In this document: piece after piece, positions 37,285 through 49,272 of the stretch
Layout: each line of letters opens with the position of its first letter
How positions within the stretch are numbered: the first letter of the stretch is position 1
Assembly (NCBI GenBank): GCA_004794655.1
Contig: SMMW01000001.1
Location: 18,678,501 to 18,742,500 of the forward strand
Direction of reading: 5' to 3'
Length of the DNA: 64,000 nucleotides
Source of the DNA: Marisa cornuarietis
Lineage: Eukaryota > Mollusca > Gastropoda > Architaenioglossa > Ampullariidae
Position numbers and translations under genes: made by a program
The notes under the pieces: generated by a model
The model's input: only the letters and a program-made list of their open reading frames with translations
Told to the model about the DNA's origin: nothing
The model's database searches: none

Positions 37285-39458
37285 AGGGGAGCTGAATTTG
37301 TCTCGCACTGTTGTGGTTCGCTGGATAATGAATCATTCTTTAGTATTAATATTATTGTGCCAATACCGACGGCCCATTAATGGTCCAAATGATTAAACAG
37401 TGCTAATACTTATGAAAAATGTATATGAACTAGATCTCTCTCTCTCTCTCTCTCTCACTCTGAGCTATGCAGATATCCATCTAAACACTTCTTTTCTTGT
37501 TGTATAGTTTAATTATTTATTTGATAATTCAAGATTCCTGGACAGAAGGTGCTCTAAAACTTCTACCTAACTATAGGTAGGTTTACAACCAAGTAACTAT
37601 AGAGGCATGTCATTATTAAACATTTACAGTAAGTTATATAGAATTTCTTTGTTACTTTAATAATTTCGTACACTGTGTTGAACAAAATGATTTTTATGGA
37701 GACGAGCAGAACACTACAGTGTAATATTGCTAATATATTTACACTGTTGGGGTTGATATAGAAACAACTAATACAGTAATTTTAAAAAACGGTACATGTC
37801 ATTTAATTGATTTTCAGAAGGTTTTTATTCTGTTTTCACAATATTTTTTGGGAGATTTTAAGTAAGAACAGTATTTTAGGAAACTTATTTTGGTCAGTTT
37901 AAAAATTTACACAGCCGTCAAAGCCCGGGTTCGGGCTAACAAAAGTTTGACATGTTTGTTTGAAGTTCCTGAAAGCTTAAAGAAGCTAGCATTGTTTGCA
38001 CTTTGCTGATGAATTAAATGTAGAAATCTGCCATAAAGCACTGTTTTCAGATGGTGAAACAGATTACCAAAAAGCAGGATATGTCATAATGCGTATAAAA
38101 CACTTATAGTACACGAGCATTTTTTTAAACATATGAGTCGGGTATATTCGAAGTAATTAATGCGATATGTGCCCCAGAGTGTGTTCACTTAATAAGAAGT
38201 TCACTTCTTGTTGGAGTATCAGGCACATGCCGCGATCGAAAAAAAGCTCATACAAGCATAATTAAGGAACCTAATCTTGGAACAGAAGAAACAAGAGTGG
38301 CGCTTAAAAGAAAAATTAGAGAGAGAGAGAATGGGAAATAACAGTAACATAACTTCATTTCTATTATATGAGAATCAACGTCGTGCGATCACATGAGGTT
38401 CATTAAATGAGTTTGTCTTCCATTGTCTGTCTTCCTCAACGTATTTTTTTTTTAAAGTCTATCGTATGCTTTCGCGTGTGTTCTCTCTTTCCAACCCCAA
38501 ACGTTGTTTGCTCTCACCGCGAGTTTGTCTGCAGGTCCATTCGGTGAACACTACTTGGGAAACGAAGTGGTGCACCATCTCACTAACCAGGCCTACTACA
38601 GTCTGCAGGTGGATCTCAAGGCCTGGGACGGGGAGAAAAAAACGGCTCACTACCGTCATTTCTGGCTGGACAGTGAAGACCAAGGTGTCACACACACACA
38701 CGCACGCACGCACGCGCACGCACGCACGCACACACACACACACACACGTTTAAATGTACATGTAAATAAGAACGGCATGAAAAAATATTGTTTGATCCGA
38801 AACCAAAATTGCTGCATATTAGCAGCAGTCGAGAAGAGATAGCCTTGCCAAAAAGCAAAGAAAAAAAAGGTGTTCAACATTGAAAAGCAGAAAAGGTTCC
38901 GCCGAGATTTGAACTCGGATCGCTGGATTCAGAGTCCAGACTGCTGACCATTACACCATTGAACCTCACGCTTCAAGAGGCATAAATTTGGATCAGAAGA
39001 TTGGAGAGATGTAGGGTTGTAGTCTCGGCTCATCATGGCTTTTGATGTAACTGACAGATCTTATTTGTCATGAAACGTAACTAAAGGATGCTAAAAAAAA
39101 AAATAGGGTTGAGGTTTCTGCGTACGACCTCTATGCTTTAAGACATTTACCACCACTTTACTTATTATTTCACTATCACAATGTCATTACGAGCCATAAA
39201 CTGTTCCATCCTTTGTAGGCGTCAGAGAGAAGAAAGCAATTGTGTAGTAAAACAAAATATTGACATAGGATGTAAACATTTTTTATAGCAAGATGTTAAG
39301 TATGTAAAGCTATAGGTTTACGTAAGTACTTCTGTGAAGAGATAAATATGTTAGCCAAGCGGCCAGTCACTCGGTCAGTCAATCAGTATGTCAGTCTGTA
39401 TCATGACCTGCTCCCTTCTCACTTTGTTGACTTTATTCTTATTATTTTTCTCGTGTTC

Positions 39459-39514
<56 letters not shown>

Positions 39515-40013
39515 AAATCTGTTCCCCTATAATTTCCCTCTCATTTAATTCCCTCTTCCTACGATGCAACTGAATAAAGCGATAATCTGACAATAAACCC
39601 TAGAGATGTCGAAACATAATGAGAATGACAACACTGTGTTAACTCCCAGCCTCCTTTGACTTTCATCTCTCACTGTGCCCATCTGTTATCTATGCGCAGG
39701 ATTCCGGCTGCACGTGCTGGGCTACTCTGGGACTGCCGGTGACGGCCTGGGCAAGCACGACGGCATGCAGTTCAGCACCAGGGACGTCGATAACGACCTA
39801 CTGGTCAAGGAGATGGGGGGCAGCTGCGCGCGCCGCTTCCAGGGGGCAGGGTGGTACTACAAATGCTACGCCTCCAACATCATGGGGCTGCACTACGTAG
39901 ACGGGGCCGTGCCGGAGAAAAGGTTCGACGGCGTGGCCTGGAAACCCTGGCGGGGCCCCAACTACTCGCTGAAGGAAGTGGTGATGAAGATCAGACCTAT
40001 CAGCGCGCCCTGA
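29301..40013 (+). CDS. Giant secreted fibrinogen-related-domain (FReD) protein, 1634 aa predicted
   Basis: Exons 29301-29368, 30153-34330, 34611-34805, 38535-38684 and 39700-40013 (4905 nt) join in frame. Exon 1 encodes a signal peptide, MATHFVRVLMFLASIVW, and its donor (gtgaga, phase 2) fits the ctgcag acceptor at 30152; the giant exon's own ATG at 30094 is therefore probably intronic. Residues about 30-390 are acidic and Ser/Thr-rich; KRKRRD near 388 is a furin-like site. Cysteine-bearing blocks lie at about 402-518 and 1067-1108, and a Leu/Gln-rich coiled coil at about 803-985. The FReD (1416-1634) starts DCYDILMKAGG, then FCDMRGGGWTLLLRREDGS, GNEVVHHLTNQ, a Ca-site-like DVDNDL and the GSC...YKCYASN cysteine pair. 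FReDs bind sugars or acetylated ligands in innate recognition, or receptors in angiopoietins; the coiled coil suggests oligomers. No immunoglobulin domain, so not a classic snail FREP. Ligand unknown. Confidence 0.85.
34772..35090 (+). repeat. Tandem array built from the FReD exon 3' end plus its splice donor
   Basis: The coding end agggactggaaggactataa ggagggctttggag and the donor gttagtgtaac form unit 0 (34772-34820). Decayed copies follow at about 34821, 34871, 34915, 34962, 35001 and 35049, period about 39-50 bp, each with a version of ggactagaagaattataagg and agtgtaact. The copy ending near 35035 retains gactataaggaggactttga aggtgagtg, an intact GTGAGT donor. Confidence 0.8.
35598..36996 (-). 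mobile_element. Right copy of the inverted pair: putative DNA transposon with terminal inverted repeats
   Basis: The left end carries GACAACAGGAGCGC (35600-35613) and the right end its reverse complement gcgctcctgttgtc (36979-36992), flanked by similar A/T bases, so the element has inverted termini. The interior matches 25714-27240 in reverse. It sits in the intron between the first two FReD exons. No transposase frame was recognised and no target duplication could be fixed. Confidence 0.75.
37227..37283. repeat. (GT)n microsatellite
   Basis: About 28 uninterrupted GT units in the FReD intron. A (TC)n run follows at about 37434-37456. Confidence 0.95.
37545..38015 (+). mobile_element. Decayed LINE reverse transcriptase fragment in FReD intron
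   Basis: With frame changes the plus strand reads QPSNYRGMSLLNIYSKLY (about 37585-37640), then STVDNIFTL-like and FDSVF-like remnants, NIFWEILSKNSILGNLFW (about 37840-37895) and IYTAVKARVRANKSLT (about 37905-37955). These are reverse-transcriptase motifs of non-LTR elements. Numerous stops mark it as an old fossil. Confidence 0.6.
38690..38747. repeat. (CA)n/(CGCA)n microsatellite at the FReD exon donor
   Basis: Begins five bases after the donor of the 38535-38684 exon: gtgtca then (ca)n, (cgca)n, (ca)n. Its length could vary between alleles and sits inside the early intron. Confidence 0.9.
38894..38965 (-). tRNA. tRNA-Gln (anticodon CTG), acceptor stem imperfect
   Basis: The minus strand gives 72 nt with an A-box tggtgtaatggtcagc, anticodon loop ACTCTGAAT (anticodon CTG), and a T arm gagttcaaatctc, followed at once by TTTT for Pol III stop. 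It is nearly identical to eukaryotic tRNA-Gln(CTG). Acceptor pairs 6 and 7 fail (A6-G67, A7-C66), where a consensus copy has C6-G67 and A7-T66. It lies antisense within the last FReD intron. It could be a working gene with a weak stem or a recent tRNA pseudogene. Confidence 0.8.
39463..39511. repeat. (TG)n microsatellite
   Basis: About 24 TG units in the last FReD intron, about 190 bp before the final exon. Confidence 0.95.
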
Positions 40014-40756
40014 TGATACAGAACGAAGTCACTAATATTTTAAAGCATCTTAGTGTTATAGGGTAGTATCCAGCTAACGCCACTGTGCACCATTCTCCTC
40101 TGCCAACCGGTCCCTGGACGTGATTTTTGTTTTCCTACCGCCCTGTACGACTTGTCGATAACAATATAATTATACAATTAGCGTGTAGCTTATGTGGATG
40201 AAACTATATAGCATTGTGATAAAAGGGAGCTTGGCTGTTCTTGCTGTTTTGAAGTCGTGAGTTCGATTCTCATCAGTGTCATTTTTTTTTAAATACACAC
40301 CTATGTTTCATGTTTTATTTTGTTTGTTCAGGATATTCCATTTTTAAGCGTATTTCATTTTTTATGCTTTCAATATCGAGAAGCATACGTTTAAGGTTAC
40401 TGCTTCCGCTAACGTTGAGGTTTTAGTCTGTGATGTAAGTTAGCGTTGAGGTTTTAGTCTATGATGGCGGCTGATCTCGCCATATAAAAAAGAAAAAAAA
40501 AAGACGCAAGCGCACCCTACGCTGGTGGAAAGCAAAAGTTGCGTGCACCAGCGGTTGGTTCTGACAACAGGCCATCACTGACCAGTGACAATCTCCTACT
40601 AGTTTGTCTTCATTTTTGCGAAGCAATTGCGGCGATCAGTTGTATAAAGTGACTAATAATTCATTCATCCATCAAGACTCGATCTTATTACTCATCCGTC
40701 ATTTTACCTAGGTTGTAGGCATAATCATGATCTGTGAGTGTATTTAGGTAGGTAGG

Positions 40757-40798
<42 letters not shown>

Positions 40799-41040
40799 TT
40801 CGCGCTCATTGGCTTTGTAATTAGCGGTTTATGAGAGGTTTATGTGTGCACGTGTGTGTGTGTGTGTGTGGAAACCCATTTCACGTGAACCTTCATTTGC
40901 ATTAATCATTTCATTATGTGTAGTTTAGGAAATGCACGAACTGATTAAAAAATATCTTCAGTGTGCCTCGTGTGCTTTTGTAAACACAGAAAAAACGAGA
41001 CTGAATTTTCGGGAAGCAGGAAATAAAGTGTTCGTGAGGG
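40014..41040 (+). other. Probable FReD 3' UTR and flank with a candidate poly(A) signal
   Basis: Follows the FReD stop codon. AATAAA at 41022-41027 is the first clean hexamer, giving a UTR of about 1 kb. Inside are a short tandem duplication (gttgaggttttagtct at about 40414 and 40447), (GT)n at 40764-40793 and 40855-40870, and a tRNA-like B-box near 40258 that is not supported as a tRNA. Confidence 0.35.
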
Positions 41041-44000
41041 GCATTTCTCTTTAGACAACGTAGTCAGCAAATGTAGAGTTGCTTCCCTTTAACCAACCCC
41101 GTGAGTTGCGCGATGTACCGCTTGTGTGTGTGAGCGTGAGAATGATGAAAATAAGTGCGCTGCGTTAAAACTTCTTTTGAGTCTTAAAGTCCGAAAATGG
41201 ATGAACCTTAGCTCGTGTTTCCTTGCCGACAATACAGTGATGTCCGTCCTATTTTCCTTCAAAAAATATCGCCATGCAGCGAAAATGAACATCTTTCCGA
41301 AATGCTGTCGTGTTAAAATGTCAGCATTACCAAACAACTAGCTTGGTTTTGATACAAATTTGTTAGCTTAATTAGGGTTAAATCACTACCTGTTGTTTAT
41401 AGTAGCATAGAATGGGTGATACTGAATAGTTATTGCGTCTTATGTAATATTTTATAAAACCTGTATATACATTTATTCATAAGTATGTGGGTATAAATTA
41501 TTTGTTTATATATATATATGTGTGTGTGTACAGGTGAATTAGAGTGAGTGTGCGTATGTATGCGTGGATGTGAGGACAGGAGGCTAACCTTATGATTTTG
41601 ACAATAATCGCCAGATATCAATTCTTTCTTTTTTTTCTTTTTTCTTTCTTTCTCTGTATTCGATTTTCAAACTTTTACAGTGACGTAGGTGCGTGCCCTA
41701 CCAAAACGCCTGTTTCCGGCCAAACAAAGAAGTATCGTAGATTTGTATCAGATGAAAAGTGCCAGGGCAGGATGAAAGACACGCCAGTGCGACAGATCCC
41801 GTTCGATCGTTTGAGTCTGTTCTTTTTCCAGATCGGCGAACCTGATTGATCTCTTGTGTCGCGGCGCGAAGTCAATGACCCAAAATCTCGTTCCAGGTCC
41901 TTTGTTTCTGAATATCTCGTCCTGATGCCACTTGCCTCTCTCCTCCACAGTCTGGCTGCTGCCGGTAAAGTGTCACAGAGTTGTCCTTCTGTAATGGCGC
42001 GGAGAAATTATTCTTGGCGTCAAATGAACAGGACAGACGGTCCGGGTGAGACTATGATTATATTTGCAGTTACTGTGGGTGGAACTGCGTCACTACCTCC
42101 GTTCGGTACCCTCAGTGCAAGCAATCCCTTCCCCGCAGCGGCTGGGGCCAAGCTGTTGCTCATCTTTGTTCTGGGTTTGTTTTTGTTTTTGTCCCTGACA
42201 AGGGAAGTAACAACCACTGCTCTTTCGTTCTGGTTGATTCACGATTAGTTTTCTTAGAAGAAACAATTTTCCAATCTGCCAATAGACACAGTTGCAGCCT
42301 GGTGATGGTTTATAGTTAATATTTGTTTCGTGCTCTCTCTCTCATCACAATTTCGTAGAGAAAAACAACTTGTTTCCAAAAATCACAAACTTTATAGCCA
42401 AATCAGGCTGATACAATGTTTATTGAAGGCTTTTTTTTAAAAATGCTCGGTCATCTGAACGGTATAGACAGTAGTTTCCAAGTCGGCCATTACACTACAC
42501 TCCATTGTAGTCTAACGACTTAATATTTTTTCATTCCAGTAGAAAATTATAACTTTGGAAGTGTGCTCAAAAATAAAAAATACACCAAGTGTTAGTTACA
42601 ACATAAGGTAAGTGGTGCATCATAGCAAAACACAAAAACGCGCAATCTTACACCTAAAACCAAACTTGAGGCTCAACTTCAGCCTCACACCCACACGTGC
42701 ATATACAACGGCCACTTCATCTCTGGTTAAACTGCAAAGGGATTTCAAGGGCCTTTTACTTCTCCATACAGGTGTACAGGTATAGCATAAGTTCCTGAAC
42801 TCAATAAAATAAATTCTCATATAATCAGTTTTAGATGTGATATGTACTCCTCTCAGTTCTTTCTTTTTGGCACTAAATGCTTTTACTTAAGAGCAATCAT
42901 ACACATAAAATACAAATAAATTAATCAATCATGCAATCGCATAAAAATTGTCGAATCCATGTCATATATATATATATATATAAATAACCCCGTTATATAT
43001 ACCAGTCTGATGGCTATTGGGATTACTGCGCATTGAGCGTATCTCTGCGATGCGGAAACTAGCGCATTATAAAACGACATCATCATCAGATATATATATA
43101 TATATATATTGTAAAAACCCAGGTAGCTTTGCCTGAGTCCTTTTCTAAAGCAGCCTCGCCTTTGCATTCTGTGGCTCATGCTTCCAGAGTGCAAGCAAAC
43201 GTAAATGCAAGCGAACCCCGAGGCAGCCTTAGGTGTATAGTCACAGTTGTTACAGACGCGGACTACCCCTGAGACAGTCTTACTCGAATACATTAGTCTC
43301 TGGCTCAGGCTCTCAGCTTTCACTGATACGGACGTCAGGCGCACCCTTGTCTTTTGTGGGGGACCTAGGAGGGGCTTCGTTCCTGTGCTCTCAAACCGAT
43401 GCGGCAAAGATCAAAGGCTGCAATTACAGGACTAAGTTACAAGAGTGCAGTTCTTTTTCTCCTTTTTCATTTTTTTTAAAAACCCACTACTGCACTGTTT
43501 TCTCCTTACCAACCCTGCCCCGTTGTTCATGTGTTTGGTCTTCTTACCCTATGATTGACGTCTTCAGGCTGGGTGGCAACATTTTCTCTCATGCATGAGA
43601 GGATGTGTGTGTGAGAGAGACAAAACTCCTAATGCTCGAGGCTTGTCAGGTGCACGCTTGTCGGGTCACGTGCCACGCCCACCCAAAGTCGGGTGACGAT
43701 CAAAGCGCATCATGAGATTCAGGGGAGATCAACAGGAAACGCACTTCCGATCGGTTTGCTGCCTTGTGAATCGCCATCATATACGTAAGAGGCTTGACGC
43801 TCCTCTCCCCTGACTTTCATTTTGAAGAAAAGTACCGCGTGCCCTCCCGTCTTTTGTAATTCTGCAGTCGAGGCATACAGCTGTATGGGCGGCTTTAGTT
43901 GACTTGAAATTTTGAAAAGCAACAGTTTTGCAGACTTTGGGATGGTCGTGGAGCTGACATAACGAAAATTATCTTTTTTGTACGAGAGGGCTGTCACTCT

Positions 44001-44740
44001 TTTTCAGCCGCTCAGCAAAATTTCCCCCCTTGTTAGACATTTTTTTCTGTGTCCCCATTCATCCCATTGGACTGACTCATAAATAATCTCTCCACTGAAT
44101 GGTCTTTTACATCCCTTCTCCCAGAAAAACACTTTTCTCGCTCAGTCTAATAAGCGGTTGCTAGTCTGACAAAGAAAAAAAAAAGCTTGGGCTCATGTTG
44201 TCATGCGCAGTGGCACTGTCTCGGAATCGTATTTCTGTTGGAAACCAAATGAAGTAGGATAGAGGAGTTGTTTTTCGCTTTTATCTATTCGATAAAATGT
44301 TTCAGTTTAGATTAAGTCCTAAGTGGAAAATTACAGGACCCAGGATGCGCGTTCTATAAATACAAGTCATTTGATGTTATAATAATTTGTCGACGCGCAT
44401 GTAGTCTTGGATAAGGTCGAAGTTAGCAATACATTTAGGTATACTCTTGAAGACAAGTGGATGGGTGAGAGAAGGCATTGGGTTGAAAAGAATGAGAAGA
44501 AAGGATAGATCATATGTAGCTAAAGTAAGCGTTGACAATGTTAATGAACAAAGGCTGAGTGACAAAGGAAACAGGTTTAGTGCGAAGAAGCATGTCGCAT
44601 GCAGCTTGACAGTGCGATATGTAGAGTTATGTAGTGTGAATAAATGGACCAGAATAGGTGATGGTGAGGGTCTCCATGACGGGCATTAAACTGTAAGTGG
44701 TTCACTCTGTCTAGGACACTTGGTGTCTTTTTGTGTTTTC
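41041..44740. other. Intergenic, no supported gene; one retroelement tail near 43010-43092
   Basis: The open frames at 41592-41849, 41856-42248, 43233-43598 and 43719-43997 (minus) show no domain I recognise. Near 43010-43092, tgcgcattgagcgtatctct, gcgcattataaaacgacatc and a (cat)n end look like a plus-strand LINE/SINE 3' tail between two (TA)n runs. Confidence 0.4.
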
Positions 44741-44885
44741 CATCTTTGTTTTCTGTTTGTCGTCAGTATTGTCGTTTATTCTTACGCCCTCGTCTTCTAC
44801 CCTTTAGTCCATGTCTCTTCCTTGTTTTAAGCGCTAAGAGCATGCTCTCTATGAGTGTGAATATGCGCTATAAAAATCTTCATTA

Positions 44886-44943
<58 letters not shown>

Positions 44944-44945
44944 GA
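44741..44945 (+). mobile_element. Second copy of the 6.3-kb LINE 3' end, with long (ATT)n tail
   Basis: Shares ttgttttctgtttgtcgtca, gtccatgtctcttcc, ttttaagcgctaagagcatg, ctctatgagtgtgaatatgc and ctataaaaatcttca with 6236-6392. Only about 145 bp of the element remains before a tail of about 18 ATT units (44886-44941), so it is a severely 5'-truncated insertion of the same family. Confidence 0.85.
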
Positions 44946-46735
44946 AAGCGAATCCTCAACTCTCCTTTCTTTTTGTTACCTTGACTAATGATTCTGGTGC
45001 GCATGATGGCAGGTCGGGTGGACACGGGAGGTCATCTAGTGTGTGGCTACTCGAGAGCGAATGACTTAATGTGAAGACAAAAAATGTTCCAGAATGACCA
45101 AATATATAGTTAAAGAAAGCGAAAAATAAAGTGGGAATACAATAAGGTACAACTGTATTATTTCACGGGAAAAATTAGCGCATGCAGATCACATAAAAAT
45201 AAATGATGTTTAAAAGGCATCACAAAAATCAATTTTTATACAATTAAGCTAAGTGATAGCAAACCACATTGGTGCAACCCAAAGATAGTGTGATGATATA
45301 TTTTAATTAAAAAAAAGACTTAACAGAAAATAGATGTAAGATGAGACGGCAATCAAGACAGAATGTAGTAGAATTAAAGACAGAAGACAGGTGAAATAAG
45401 TGCACCTATAACAGCACATGGTTATTCTTAGACCAACTTAGACCAGAGATGTAAGTGTCAACCTGCTGAGCAACCTGTATTATAGCCACTATTTCATAGA
45501 CACACGTGAACTCAAACAACTCAACTAATTTATTTATTTGTTTATTTATATTAGACACTCGCTAAAATAATGGCGACAGCTGGTTGAATAATCGATCGTC
45601 AAGATTATTTTTCTCAACGGATATAAGTTATCGCCTTGCTTTAATTTGAATTTTGTTATTTCTTTGTCTACTCTTTTAATATGTGCACGTGGACCTTAAG
45701 ACTGCCCACTCAAATTGTTTCCCCCGAGGCTTTCATCTTTTCATCATTTTTTTTGCTTCCATCTCCTCTCCAAACTCTTACACCTTGACAGTCTTCTGTC
45801 CCGCTTAAAACTCCACTCTAGCCCACCCCACCCATCCCAACCCACGCCCATAAAAATGAATAAAACAAAACAAAACAAAAGCTGGAGAGTTTGGACCGTC
45901 CGTCTTCCAGTGACCATTGACCAGCCTGAGGCCCCTTTACCCGTCCCTGCATCACGAGTCCCCGCACCCCAACCCCACCAGCACAAAGACTGAGCTCGCA
46001 GACAACCAAAGTTTTTGTTTTGACAGCCTGGTGCTGCTGCTGCTGACCAGCAGGCTCCACGCACAAAGAAGGATTGGAACAAAGAAGAGAGGCAGAGGAA
46101 AAAAAAACAGAGAACAGAGATAAGGGTATGTTTAATATCCATAATAATGATCACTACCCAACAAACAAACAAAACGAGAGATAGAGCAAGAAAGACAGGC
46201 GATGAAAGGAGGTTAAGGTCCGGTCACACTGACTGGTCAGCTGAGTGTCCTTACTGAAGTTGCTACTCCTTTCTCTGCTCTCCTTCTCCGAAATAAAGAA
46301 AAAAAATAACAAAGTGTGGACTGAAAAACTTAGTGGAGGCTGTTGACAATGAGATGGAGTTGCAAGCAGTTAGGAGAGAGAGAGAGGGGGGAGGGGGTAG
46401 AGAGGGGGGTGGTAGCGATGGGATGTCAGATTGCGGTTGACGGACCGCAGCTGGACAGCCACTGGACAGCTCAGTTAATGAAGACAGCGATAAAAGGACG
46501 ATGTGCATGCGTGTCCCATCAAAGGGCCAGGCCGGGGACTGGCAGTGCCAGCTGCCTTGGAGACTGTTCCTGGTTGGCTGCAGCCAGACTCTGTAACCTC
46601 TTGCTGACAGGCCAACACTTCTCATTAGGGTCATCTAATGTCCCTCACATTTTTTTTTTTTTTGGTTGTTATTAGCTTGTCTGACTAAGTGGACTTTCAT
46701 AGATGTTATTTTCTGATAAATCGAGCTTTGATTTC

Positions 46736-46769
<34 letters not shown>

Positions 46770-46904
46770 CGCGCGCGCGCGCGTGTCATTTCGTATGTTC
46801 GATTAAAGGGATTTAAATATTCATTTTGTGTGCCTGATGCAGTAGATTTTATTATTAATATAATTGTTATTTTACACCAGGCTCTAGACAGAAGCCACTC
46901 ACAG

Positions 46905-46946
<42 letters not shown>

Positions 46947-47690
46947 TACGCAGTTACATGCATGAGGGTCAATCTTTTAAGCATTTCTAGAAAAGATGAG
47001 CTTTTGCTGTTTTTTTGTGAAATTCCCTTCTTGTGTGTCCGATTACGTAGACCGGTAGTTGTGTCTCGTATGTCGAGCCTGTGGGGAAGTGGGCTGAGAG
47101 TTTTGAGGGGTAACACCCGAGTGTTAGAATAGTTTGTACTTGTTCGCTCCGCAAGCATGAAGAACATACATCGTCGATCTCGCGACTCCGGATGTTTTCA
47201 GGGACACGATCATTTCCACACTCATCCAGGAATTAATCGTCATTAGGGATTAAAACAAATTGATATCATTTGTATGCCACAGGGACTGTAAAGGTAATAT
47301 TGTAAAATTATAGCATAATTCGCAATCCACAAAAAACCACCATCCCATAGGGATTATAAAGTCGGTATCGTTCGCGTTTACATGAATGATATCGGCGACT
47401 CTGTTATCGCCACCTCCAGCCCGGAGCCTCTACACCTGCTCATACAATACGAGAACAAACAAAGTCAGAACAATAGTGATCCCTCTTTCCTTCAACTTGC
47501 CCTCCTTTCGCCCAGCATCACTTCAAATTAGTTACCTGCCTGCCCGGTGAGTCATCTCTGCTCTTAGACAAATTAAACTGATCAGACCCTGACTGTGGGC
47601 CTAAGTCAGGGCACTACTTTCTAGAGCCATGTTAATTTTCCTGTACATTGACTGACACTCCTCCTCAGTGTAAAAAACCTGAAGGAGGAA
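44946..47690. other. Intergenic, no gene recognised; paired GT and CA runs
   Basis: Low-information sequence with (GT)n/(GC)n at 46736-46786 and (CA)n at 46906-46940, which are complementary and 120 bp apart. The open frames at 45744-46172, 46263-46634 and 46343-46675 overlap in opposing frames and carry no motif. Confidence 0.4.
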
Positions 47691-47699
47691 TTTTTCGTG

Positions 47700-48130
47700 T
47701 CGTCTGAACACCTGTCTGCTTTCCTACCTCTAACACATCTTTCAACTTCTCTATTCATCTCTCTGTCTTTTCATCCGTCGTTTCTGTGTCCTTCTACTTG
47801 TCTTCTATCTCCTTATCTTTCCACATGTCATTTACGCTTTATGGAAAGAAAGAAAAAATGGAAGAAAGGAAGAGTAAATAAACGAAAGAAAGACAAAAGA
47901 AAAATGACGAAAATACAAAAGTAAAGAGAAAAGAAAGAGGAAAGAAAAGAGTAAGTAAGTATTGGTCTAAAAGAAAGAAAGAATGCACAAAAGTAAAGTG
48001 GGAACAAAGAAAGAAAATAAAATAAAAAAGTAAAGACAAAAAAAAAGAATGGTAAACGAAGGAAAAAACAAAATAAAGAAAGAAGGAGCAATAAAGCAAA
48101 AGACATAAGAAAGAAAGAAAGAAATTATGA
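47700..48130. repeat. Pyrimidine-rich tract switching to a purine-rich (GAAA)-like tract
   Basis: About 130 bp of pyrimidine-rich sequence (47700-47830) is followed by about 290 bp that is almost pure A/G (47840-48130), based on decayed gaaa repeats. The opposing halves could pair. The long minus-strand hydrophobic frames are products of this composition. Confidence 0.6.
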
Positions 48131-49232
48131 CTTAGTCGATCGACTGTCATGGAAAGAGAATCCACATCGGATACCACCACTTGATTTATGAACTTGATAC
48201 CCTTCAAGGCCAACATTTCGTCTCTAATCCAAGGGGCTCCCTCGTCTGCTTGCTGTACTGTTGTAACTTTACACGCCTATCCCCTCCACGAGCTCTCTTC
48301 CTTGATTTTTCCTTCTGCTGTTCAACCACACCTTCCTTTGTCTTCTCAAACTTAACAAATAAAATGTGTTGCGTGAAGTGTCTGCGTGCTGTACATCGAA
48401 AAATAAACTGCAATGACCGTCACTTCCCAGACGCGGAGGGAGAAAGAAATAAGAACACATTTGAACGAAACTCAAGTAAAAACCATTGGAATCTGTTACT
48501 TAAAAAAAAATAGTTTGAACAGTGTCAGAAGTGAATTACGTGACTCCCGGCCACAAGAGATCATACTACAACAACAACAACAACCACGCCGGTAAAAAGG
48601 GAGATAAGCGACGTCGTCGGTTCTTTGCCCTTTCTTTTACATGCAATCAGTTTTATTGGCAACACTTGCAGCAAGCGGTTTTGTATGAAGTGAGAGCTCC
48701 CCCCCCCCCTTCGTCGATCGGATTGATATCTTCTAATGCTGTCCCGTCAATCATCCATGCTGGTAAATTTTTCTGTGAACAGAACATTCAATCTTACACC
48801 TCTGCACAATAATTAAAGGTAGTTTTTCAATCAGTATGCTGCTGTCTAGAGGTCCGGTGGGGTGTACTTTTCTTCTAGTGTCTGAGTGTCTATAGTGTGG
48901 TGCAAACTACTATGTCCACCCTCTGGGTGAAAATTTCTCTTTCTCCAGACACACACCTACAAACATCAGCATGCACAGAAAAAGTCAACAACACAGACGT
49001 TAGAATAGTTAATGGATATGCTTATCCGGCTTATGATGTCAAGACTACAGGCAGTGGCGAAGATGGGATAATATGTTAATTTGTCATAACTGTACAAACG
49101 TCATTTCGGGAGTTTAACGTTTTGTCATAGCAATGTGATATTTATAAAGGCGTGTCTCAAAAAAGGAATGGGATTATTCCGCTCAGATTTAGGAAAATCT
49201 TATTTTGTAAGGAGCTTTATCCATGCGCGCAG

Positions 49233-49272
<40 letters not shown>

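Noticed and set aside
40205..40275. tRNA-like sequence with B-box gagttcgattctc
   Set aside because: T arm pairs but there is no convincing A-box, anticodon arm or acceptor stem; likely a relic.
41592..42248. Two successive plus-strand frames of 85 and 130 aa
   Set aside because: No recognised motif, no splice logic linking them, and an opposing frame of similar length.
46689..47167. Overlapping 147-aa (+) and 153-aa (-) frames
   Set aside because: Held open by (GT)n and (CA)n runs; no domain.
47828..48216. Hydrophobic minus-strand frames resembling membrane proteins
   Set aside because: Low-complexity F/L/S translation of the purine-rich tract.
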